Source of the DNA: Rhodanobacteraceae bacterium | GTDB taxonomy: Bacteria > Pseudomonadota > Gammaproteobacteria > Xanthomonadales > SZUA-5 | Assembly: GCA_016713135.1 (NCBI GenBank) | Contig: JADJPR010000012.1 | Location: forward strand, 62,001 to 126,000 | Direction of reading: 5' to 3' | DNA length: 64,000 nucleotides | Shown: positions 48,696 to 55,521 of the stretch, one piece after another | Layout of the letters: each line of letters starts with the position of its first letter | Position numbering within the stretch: the first letter of the stretch is position 1 | Made by a program: the position numbers and the translations under genes | The notes under the pieces: generated by a model | Told to the model about the DNA's origin: nothing | The model's database searches: none | What the model saw: only the letters and a program-made list of their open reading frames with translations

Positions 48696-50069
48696 ATGAA
48701 TCTGCACACCCTCGCCCACCGTCTCGCCCGCGGCGAAGTCACCAGCCGCCAATTGGTCGAGCACTGTCTTGCAGCGATCGACGATCCGCAGGGCGAAGGT
48801 GGGCGGACCTTCCTCGCGGTCCATCGGGAGCCCGCGCGCACGCAGGCCGATCGCATCGACGCGCTGCGACAGGCAGGAGCAGACGTCCCGCCGCTTGCCG
48901 GCATCCCGATCTCGATCAAGGACCTGTTCGACGAGGCCGGCGTGGTCACGCTGGGCGGCTCGAAAGTGCGCGTGGGCGCGCCGCCGGCGGAGCGGGACTC
49001 CGCGGTGGTCGCGCGGTTGCGCGCGGCGGGGCTGGTGATCCTCGGGCGCAGCAACCTGACCGAGTTTGCCTATTCGGGGCTGGGGATCAACCCGCACTAC
49101 GGCACGCCGCGGAACGTTTTCGACCGCGCCGCCGCGCGGATTCCCGGTGGCTCCTCCTCGGGTGCGGCGATCTCGGTGACCGACGGCATGGCGGCCGCGG
49201 CCATCGGCACCGACACCGGCGGCTCGGTGCGCATCCCGGCGGCGCTGAACGGGTTGTGTGGCTTCAAGCCGACGGCGCGCCGGGTGCCGCTGACCGGGAC
49301 CATGCCCCTGTCGCTGTCGGCCGACTCGGCGGGCCCGATCGCGCGCACCGTGGCCGATTGCGCGCTGCTCGACGCGGTGCTCGCCGGAGAGCCGTTGAGG
49401 GTGCCCGCCGCGCTGCCGCTGCGCGGCCTGCGCCTCGCAATACCGACCACGGTGGTGCAGGACGACCTCGCGCCCGCCGTGGCGTCAGCCTTCGCCGCCG
49501 CGTTGACGCGGCTGTCCGCGGCCGGCGCAACGCTGGTCGACACGCGCTTCCCGGAGTTCGCGCGGGTGCCCGAGGTCAACCCGCGCGGCGGGATCAGCAG
49601 CGCCGAAGCCTTCTGGTTCCACCGCCAGATGATTGCGGCGCAGGCCGATGGCTACGATCCGCGGGTGCTCGCGCGCATCCGTCCGGGCGAATCGATCAGC
49701 GCTGCCGACTACATCGAGATGCTGCAGCGGCGGCGTGGCTTCATCGCCGCGGTGGAAGCCGCGGCCGCCGGTTTCGACGCCCTGCTGATGCCGGTCACGC
49801 CCGACACGGCGCCGACCATCGCCGAAGTCAGTGCCAGCGACGAGGCCTACTTCCGCTGGAACTCGCGGATGCTGCGCAACCCCTCGCTGGTCAACCTGTA
49901 CGATGGCTGCGCGCTGGCGCTGCCCTGTCATGCACCGGGCGAGGCCCCGGTGGGCTTGATGATCGCGGGTACCGCAGGCGCCGATCAGCGGATACTCGGG
50001 ATCGGGCTTGCGATCGAAGCCCTGCAGCGCGCGGAGCTGGGCGCTGGGCCGGATGACGCGGGTCGCTGA
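48696..50069 (+). CDS. Amidase signature family enzyme
   Basis: This 457-aa protein has the Ser-cisSer-Lys triad: Lys in PLAGIPISIKDLFDEAG, cis-Ser in RIPGGSSSGAAISVTDGMAA and the nucleophile in IGTDTGGSVRIPAALNGLCG FKPT. This is the GatA/AtzF-like family that hydrolyses amides. The C-terminal NLYDGCALALPCHAPGEAPVG LMIAGTAGAD block is typical of amidases outside the GatCAB complex, and no gatB or gatC neighbour exists. The start ATG 48696 opens the conserved MNLHTLAHRLARGEVTS. Substrate unknown. It follows cysH by 127 bp on the same strand. Confidence 0.92.
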   Translation: MNLHTLAHRLARGEVTSRQLVEHCLAAIDDPQGEGGRTFLAVHREPARTQADRIDALRQAGADVPPLAGIPISIKDLFDEAGVVTLGGSKVRVGAPPAERDSAVVARLRAAGLVILGRSNLTEFAYSGLGINPHYGTPRNVFDRAAARIPGGSSSGAAISVTDGMAAAAIGTDTGGSVRIPAALNGLCGFKPTARRVPLTGTMPLSLSADSAGPIARTVADCALLDAVLAGEPLRVPAALPLRGLRLAIPTTVVQDDLAPAVASAFAAALTRLSAAGATLVDTRFPEFARVPEVNPRGGISSAEAFWFHRQMIAAQADGYDPRVLARIRPGESISAADYIEMLQRRRGFIAAVEAAAAGFDALLMPVTPDTAPTIAEVSASDEAYFRWNSRMLRNPSLVNLYDGCALALPCHAPGEAPVGLMIAGTAGADQRILGIGLAIEALQRAELGAGPDDAGR

Positions 50070-50127
50070 CCAGATCCCGCCATCGCATTCGAGTCCATTC
50101 CCGCCCCACTCCTTCGAGCCCGCCGCC

Positions 50128-50883
50128 ATGCCGCAACCGCCTGCCGCCACCCTGCTGCGTTCCCTGCTGGCCTCCAGCGCACGCCTCTGGCGCGGCACCC
50201 AGATCCTGCGCGCAGCACCGGCGCCGAAGCAGTTGCTGATCGTCTACGACCGCGAGAACGACCCGCGCTGCCGGCTGCTGCGCGAGTTGCTGACCGAGCT
50301 GCGACTGGACGTGTTGATCCGGCCCTGCCCGATCGACGGCCAGCGCTTCGCGCGCAAGCTGCCAGCGGGCGCCGAGCTGCCGTACCTCATCGACCGCGAC
50401 CACGGCGTCCAGGCAGACGGCCTCAACGCCTGTCTCGACCACGTGCTGCGCCAGTACGCCGGCCTCCAGCGCGGCGCGCGCCTGCTCGGCAGTTGGCCGA
50501 TGCGCATGAGTTCGCGCCTGGCGAGCGCGCTGCGCGGCAGCGCGGGCCTGCACGCACAACCGGCGCGCGCGCCGCGCAAGCCGCTCGAACTGTATGGCTT
50601 CGAGTCCAGCCCGTACACCCGCCTGGTACGCGAGCGCCTGTGCGAGCTGGAGCTGGCCTGGGTGCTGCGCAGCTTCGGCAAGGAGCAGATCGCCGACTGG
50701 GGCCCGCCCCAGCTGCGGCTCAGCCTGAAGCCCTGGAAACCGCGCCCCGGCGGCCTGCGCGAGCGCATGCTGGCGGAGACCGGCAAGGCCCAGGTGCCGT
50801 ATCTGATCGATCCGAACGCTGGCGTCGAACTGTTCGAGAGCGTGCGCATCCTGGAGCACCTCGACCGCGCATATGCGCGCTGA
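50128..50883 (+). CDS. Protein with two GST N-terminal (thioredoxin-like) domains
   Basis: This 251-aa protein repeats the GST-N fold. The first copy is at ~35-110 (LLIVYDRENDPRCRLLRELL, AGAELPYLIDRDHGVQADG), the second at ~155-250 (LELYGFESSPYTRLVRERLC, QVPYLIDPNAGVELFESVRI LEHL). The second has the GST cis-Pro (QVPYL) and the ESxxILE glutathione-binding end. No C-terminal helical GST domain follows. Such double-Grx proteins are known in proteobacteria without assigned function. The start ATG is at 50128; the long in-frame upstream reading overlaps the amidase gene. A degenerate copy of its last 24 codons lies at 51978-52049. Confidence 0.87.
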   Translation: MPQPPAATLLRSLLASSARLWRGTQILRAAPAPKQLLIVYDRENDPRCRLLRELLTELRLDVLIRPCPIDGQRFARKLPAGAELPYLIDRDHGVQADGLNACLDHVLRQYAGLQRGARLLGSWPMRMSSRLASALRGSAGLHAQPARAPRKPLELYGFESSPYTRLVRERLCELELAWVLRSFGKEQIADWGPPQLRLSLKPWKPRPGGLRERMLAETGKAQVPYLIDPNAGVELFESVRILEHLDRAYAR

Positions 50884-51150
50884 AGCTCAACGATGTCCAG
50901 AGCCTGCGCCAGGGCGCGTGCAGCGAGTCCGGCCGAGCGCTCGCGGTCAACCGGGCGCGGTTGTAGACGGCACCGGCAAGGCGTCTTCGTGTGTTCCGGC
51001 GTCAGGCTTGTCGGTGGCCACTGACCCGCGCAGTATGGAGGGCGTCCAGCGACCCGCCAAAGGCCATCGAAGGCGATGATCCGGTGTTCGGCGCCGATGG
51101 CAGCTGGACGCAGGAAGCGACACTGGATTTCCGTCCGTTTGGGGGATGCG

Positions 51151-51471
51151 ATGACTCACGTCGTGACCGACAATTGCGTCGGCTGCAGGTTCACGGATTG
51201 TGTACTGCCGTGCCCGGTTGACTGTATTTATGCCTTGGACAACCAGGTCGTCATCGATCCGGAAGAATGTATTGATTGCTCAGCCTGCGTCGCGGAATGC
51301 CCGGTCGAGGCAATCTATGCCGAAGCTGATGTGCCGGAGAGATTTGCATCCGCCACAGCATTCAATGCCGAGCGTGCATTGCAGGCGAAAGACAATGGCG
51401 AGCCCCCGATTACCGACAACGGCGGCCAGCTGCCAGGCGCCGAAGCCAGGAAAGCGGAGCTTGGGTTTTAG
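51151..51471 (+). CDS. fdxA: 7Fe ferredoxin, FdxA family
   Basis: This 106-aa ferredoxin begins THVVTDNCVGCRFTDCVLPC PVDC. That is the cysteine pattern for a 3Fe-4S cluster sharing residues with the following 4Fe-4S motif ECIDCSACVAECPVEAIY. The remainder (DVPERFASATAFNAERALQA) is the FdxA C-terminal extension. It is a low-potential electron carrier in the cytoplasm. The ATG at 51151 follows GGGGGATGCG. It is flanked by small unrelated genes and seems monocistronic. Confidence 0.95.
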   Translation: MTHVVTDNCVGCRFTDCVLPCPVDCIYALDNQVVIDPEECIDCSACVAECPVEAIYAEADVPERFASATAFNAERALQAKDNGEPPITDNGGQLPGAEARKAELGF

Positions 51472-51655
51472 GGGTCGCTCGCAATCGATCTTGCCAAGGG
51501 GCTGGGCCGTTCTGGCCCCGGCCGGTCGTCTTGCAGGGAGCTGAGTGGGTGGGTGGCTGATACGCGCGACGTCGGGTCTTGCACAGGCTCTCCGCAGCGC
51601 TCTCAGGCCGCAGTGTTATTCTGCTTCTGGCGCATCCGTCGGAAAGGAGTCTTGC

Positions 51656-51904
51656 TTGAATCGACGCGAATTCTTGATGGCGACCGCCGCTGTCGCCCTG
51701 CCGATGGCCGGCTCGACGGCCGCGAATGCTTCCGCGTTGCGGCATTACCACCAACGGGCGATGGCCGCTTGCAAGAAAAAGATCCAGCGCCTGGGCGAGC
51801 AGTACGTCGCCAGCGGCCGGAGCGACAGGGCGCTGCGCGAGCGCCGGATCCTGGAAGCCCGGACCTTCGCCGCACATCACCGCGCGCTGTCCAGCCTCGC
51901 CTGA
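51656..51904 (+). CDS. Small Tat-exported protein with TTG start
   Basis: This 82-aa protein starts at TTG, 6 nt after AAAGGAGT, giving (M)NRREFLMATAAVALPMAGS. That is a twin-arginine-type signal (RREFLM) and hydrophobic stretch cleaved near TAANA. The mature ~57 residues are basic and helical (HYHQRAMAACKKKIQRLGEQ, VASGRSDRALRERRILEAR). No family is recognised. The Tat signal implies export in a folded or complexed state, surprising for so small a protein. It may ride with a partner. An internal ATG (51677) would destroy the signal. Confidence 0.7.
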   Translation: MNRREFLMATAAVALPMAGSTAANASALRHYHQRAMAACKKKIQRLGEQYVASGRSDRALRERRILEARTFAAHHRALSSLA

Positions 51905-51977
51905 TGCCACAGATCCGGTCGGCCGGCTGCCCGGGCGATTGACCTCGACGCGACGGTGATGTCCCTTGTGCCGGTGC

Positions 51978-52049
51978 GCGAACGCGGGTGTCGAACGGTT
52001 CGCGAGCGTGCGCATCCTGGAGCATCCGGACCGGCCGCACGCGCGCTGA
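51978..52049 (+). pseudogene. Degenerate copy of the C-terminal 24 codons of the double GST-N gene
   Basis: NAGVERFASVRILEHPDRPH AR then stop, against NAGVELFESVRILEHLDRAYAR at 50812-50883. The DNA is also clearly similar (GAGCGTGCGCATCCTGGAGC in both). No upstream part is present. It is a duplication remnant that brackets fdxA and the small Tat gene. Confidence 0.72.
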
Positions 52050-52165
52050 TCTGACGCAGCTGCACGCGCGCCGCTGGATGACGCTTGGGCGTACTCGGCA
52101 CGTTGAACAGGCGGCGCAGACCCGCTTGTGGCTACGCAGGTTCCCACGCCTCCGGAGGACAGTCC

Positions 52166-53800
52166 ATGCAGCGCGCGCATCTCCCGGCCCTGACCCTGTT
52201 TCTCGCTGCTGCCGTGTGCGCCGCGGCGCCCTCGCAGGCGCAGACCGAGACCACCGTCCGCACTGGCCCGCTGGTGCTGGAACGCACCGTGCCCTCGACC
52301 GTGGCCTACAGCGACACGCTCGACTTCACCGTGGTCAACCAGTCCCGGCCGGGCACCGCGATGGCGGCGGTCACCGCGGTGGATCTCAGCTTGGGCGCGG
52401 GCAATACCTCGACCAGCGCTTGTGAGGCTGCCGACTTCGCCGGATTCCCGGCCGGCAACATCGCGCTGATCCAGCGCGGGACCTGCACCTTCCTGATCAA
52501 GCTGAACAATGCGGTGGCCGCCGGCGCCAGCGGCGTGATCCTGTTCAATCAGGGCGACACATCGGCGCGTACCGGGCTGGGAAACTTCGCGGTTGGCGAT
52601 GCATTCGCTGCGAGCATTCCGGTGGTCTTCGCAACCTATGCCCGCGGTGTCGAATGGTCGCAGACCGCGGGCCTGGCAGTGCGTATGGACCTGGCGCTGT
52701 TCCGTGGTCCGTCCGCAGAGTCTTTCCTGCGCTATTGCCTGTCCTGGCCCGCGCACTGCGCGATTTCGGTCGAGCATGTCCAGGGCGGCTGGCAGCGGCA
52801 CTACAACGCCGACCGGCTGCAGGTCACCGCATCCACCTTCAAGATTCCGGTGCTGCTGGCCTACGCCACCGCCGCGGTCGCGAATCCGGCGTTGCCGGCC
52901 ACGGTGGTCACCCGCGACGATTGGGCGCGCTACTCGGTGCTGCGCGATGGCGGCGCGCTCGCGGCCGCCTATACCCGGCTCGGGTCCCCGGCAACGGTGA
53001 CCCTGGACCAGATGGTGCGGGCGATGATCCGCGAGAGCGACAACGCGACGCCGGACTGGTTGCTGCAGAACCTCGGCCGCCCGGCGATGCAGGCAGCGGT
53101 CGACAGCTACATCCGCGGCCTGCACGATGTGCCCGACAGCATCAACACGATCTTCGTGACGATGGACGGCAACCCGGAGGATCCGAATACCGGAGCGCGG
53201 GTGCTCGCGCAGTACCCGTCGGGATATGCCGATCCGGCCTATCGCAATGAAGTACGCGAGCTTTTCGAGACCCGCATGCAGGATCCGGTCTTCGTCCAGA
53301 TGGTCCGCGACTTCACCTGCCTGGCCTTGCCGTGGGCAACCGCGCCGGCGCCATGCACGCCGGGCTGGACCAACACCACCGCGATGTGGCGGCAGTTGCT
53401 CGGGCGCCATTTCACTCGCTCCAATACGCGCACCTACCTGCGACTGATGGGTGACATCCTCGCCGGCAGCCTGCCTCCGGCGGTGGAGGCGATCGCGCGT
53501 CCGCACCTGGAGTGGCGCCTGGCGGAGCCGGGATTCACGGCCTTCTCGCGCTATGGCGGCAAAGGCGGCAGCTTCGCGCCGCAGGACCTGTGCACCTGGA
53601 CCAGCTATATCCAGGACGCCAGCACCGGCGACCAGGTAATCGTGGCCACGATGATCCGCGACAGCCTGCATCCCTGCGGCTTCGGCATCGAGCCGGCGAG
53701 GTTCGCCGAGGCGATCACCCTCGATGCGACCTTCCGCGCCCGCGTTCGCGACGAGCCGGCGCTGGATGATCTTCGCCGCGAGGGCTTCGAGGGCCTTTGA
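52166..53800 (+). CDS. Exported PA-domain protein fused to a class A beta-lactamase-like domain
   Basis: This 544-aa protein has a signal peptide (ALTLFLAAAVCAAAPSQAQ), then a protease-associated domain (~45-180) with FAGFPAGNIALIQRGTCTFL, LNNAVAAGASGVILFNQ and IPVVFAT. Next comes a beta-lactamase/transpeptidase-like domain with SxxK in ASTFKIPVLL (Ser223, Lys226), SDN in IRESDNATPDWL (Ser291) and KGG at Lys466. All three PBP-fold motifs are present in order, so serine hydrolase activity is likely. The long spacing and the PA domain differ from resistance enzymes. The substrate may be peptidoglycan or a peptide. A strong ribosome site CCGGAGGAC precedes the ATG. Confidence 0.85.
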   Translation: MQRAHLPALTLFLAAAVCAAAPSQAQTETTVRTGPLVLERTVPSTVAYSDTLDFTVVNQSRPGTAMAAVTAVDLSLGAGNTSTSACEAADFAGFPAGNIALIQRGTCTFLIKLNNAVAAGASGVILFNQGDTSARTGLGNFAVGDAFAASIPVVFATYARGVEWSQTAGLAVRMDLALFRGPSAESFLRYCLSWPAHCAISVEHVQGGWQRHYNADRLQVTASTFKIPVLLAYATAAVANPALPATVVTRDDWARYSVLRDGGALAAAYTRLGSPATVTLDQMVRAMIRESDNATPDWLLQNLGRPAMQAAVDSYIRGLHDVPDSINTIFVTMDGNPEDPNTGARVLAQYPSGYADPAYRNEVRELFETRMQDPVFVQMVRDFTCLALPWATAPAPCTPGWTNTTAMWRQLLGRHFTRSNTRTYLRLMGDILAGSLPPAVEAIARPHLEWRLAEPGFTAFSRYGGKGGSFAPQDLCTWTSYIQDASTGDQVIVATMIRDSLHPCGFGIEPARFAEAITLDATFRARVRDEPALDDLRREGFEGL

Positions 53801-53988
53801 GCCGGGGTCTTCCGCGCGGTGGACGTCCACGCCGACTGGCTGACCTTGCAGCGCAGCCTACACGAGGTCGCGGCGGGATCGATGCGCGCCTGCGCAAGGA
53901 CGGATGCTGCGCTCTCCCGGCGCGCCCTCTGATCGACAGCGCCGCACCATTGGCGGAAACTCTTGCCACCCCGCCGGAGGCCGATCGC

Positions 53989-55470
53989 ATGGCGTGTCGC
54001 ACCGTGGTCGCAGGCCTGGTCTTCCTCACCTGCCTTGTGGCATGGCCAGCGGTCGCCGAGGATCCTGAAGAGAGCATCCGCGCCACGGTGCGCAATTTCT
54101 ACGCGGCCTACAGCGGGCGCGACCACGCGCGCCTGCGCACCCTGGTCACAGACGACTACCGCCTGCTCGAGAGCGGCGAACTGCTCGACATCGAGGGCGA
54201 CATCGCCGGCATGCCGGCCGAGGCACTGCACCCGACGCGCACGGACAGTTTCGATTTCCGCCAGGTGCAGGTGGACGGCGGCAGCGCGCATGCCGTGTAT
54301 TTCCTGGCGTCGGAGCTGTACGACGACCAGCGCGGCGCGCGCAGCCGGCGCTGGCTGGAGAGCGTGGTGCTGCGCCAGGTCGATGGCCACTGGCGGGTCG
54401 CCCTGCTGCACTCGACGCCGATTCCGCCTGCTGCGGCCAGCATCGCTGCGGCGGTCGAAACGCCGTCAGCGACGGACTGGCCGATGTGGGCCTACGGCAT
54501 CACGACGCTGCCGCAGCCGGGCGACACCGCGGTGCCGCAGCGCGCGCCCGGGCCCTGGGTCAACCCTGACTTGCCGATCGAGGAGCAGACCCGGCTGCGC
54601 CAGGTGAAAGGCAGCACGCAGTGGTACTCGCTGGCCCAGTTGTATGACCAGCAGCACGCGCCCGACTGGTTCCCGGAGCAGCACGGACCGGTGCCCGCCG
54701 CGATCTCGCGCGGGCCGGCGAGCCTGGGCGACCAGACCCGCGCCTGCGGCGGCTGCCACCGGATCAACGGCGGCGGGCGTCCCGAGAACGCGCCGGTCTA
54801 CGGCCTGCCGGTGACCTATTTCCTGCGGCAGATGGACGACTTCCGCGCCGGCCGGCGCCACTCCGCCGACCCGCGCAAGCCGAACCTGCCGACCATGATC
54901 GCGATGGCCAGGGCGCTCAGCGAGGACGAGGCGCGGGCGGTCGCCGAGTTCTGGTCGCGCCAGGACGGCGGCCCGCCGATCCAGGTCATCGAGACCGATC
55001 GCGTGCCGCCGACCCGGTTGCGCAGCAACAACCTGTACGTGCGCACCGCGCTGGAACCGCTTGAGCCGCTGGGCGAGCGCATCCTCGAGGTGCCCGAGCA
55101 CCTCGACGGCGAACTGTTCCTCGACGATCCGCGTGCCGGTCACATCGCCTACGTGCCGCCCGGCAGCCTCGCGCGCGGCCGCGCGCTGGCCGAGACCGGC
55201 CGCGATGCCGACGGCGCAACCCCGGTGACGCTGCCGTGCACCAGTTGCCACGGCGCCGACCTGCTCGGCGCCGGCGAGGCGCCGCCGATCGCGGGGCGGT
55301 CGCCGAGCTACGCCGTCCGCCAGTTGCACGGCTTCAAGACCGGCGCCCGTGACGGCAGCATGGCCTTGCTGATGCAGCCGGTGGTCGCCCGGCTCGATGC
55401 CGGCCAGATGCTGGCGATCTCCGCCTACCTGGCCTCGCTCCCGCGCGGGCCGCGCCAGGATCCGGACTGA
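53989..55470 (+). CDS. Exported SnoaL-like domain fused to a diheme cytochrome c
   Basis: This 493-aa protein has a signal peptide (MACRTVVAGLVFLTCLVAWP, cleaved near AVAE). Residues ~27-140 are an NTF2/DUF4440-type domain (ESIRATVRNFYAAYSGRDHA, LRTLVTDDYRLLESGELLDI). After a linker two c-type cytochrome domains follow, with CGGCH at ~253 and CTSCH at ~417. Distal Met candidates are in KPNLPTMIAMARAL and GSMALLMQPVV. It resembles cytochrome c553 pairs with an extra sensor-like domain. It is periplasmic, probably an electron carrier or an oxidase/dehydrogenase partner. The start ATG 53989 is preceded by CCGGAGG. Confidence 0.88.
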   Translation: MACRTVVAGLVFLTCLVAWPAVAEDPEESIRATVRNFYAAYSGRDHARLRTLVTDDYRLLESGELLDIEGDIAGMPAEALHPTRTDSFDFRQVQVDGGSAHAVYFLASELYDDQRGARSRRWLESVVLRQVDGHWRVALLHSTPIPPAAASIAAAVETPSATDWPMWAYGITTLPQPGDTAVPQRAPGPWVNPDLPIEEQTRLRQVKGSTQWYSLAQLYDQQHAPDWFPEQHGPVPAAISRGPASLGDQTRACGGCHRINGGGRPENAPVYGLPVTYFLRQMDDFRAGRRHSADPRKPNLPTMIAMARALSEDEARAVAEFWSRQDGGPPIQVIETDRVPPTRLRSNNLYVRTALEPLEPLGERILEVPEHLDGELFLDDPRAGHIAYVPPGSLARGRALAETGRDADGATPVTLPCTSCHGADLLGAGEAPPIAGRSPSYAVRQLHGFKTGARDGSMALLMQPVVARLDAGQMLAISAYLASLPRGPRQDPD

Positions 55471-55521
55471 CGCTGGCGCACCGGCGTCATCGCGCGCGGG
55501 CCGGACCCTACGATCACGAAC

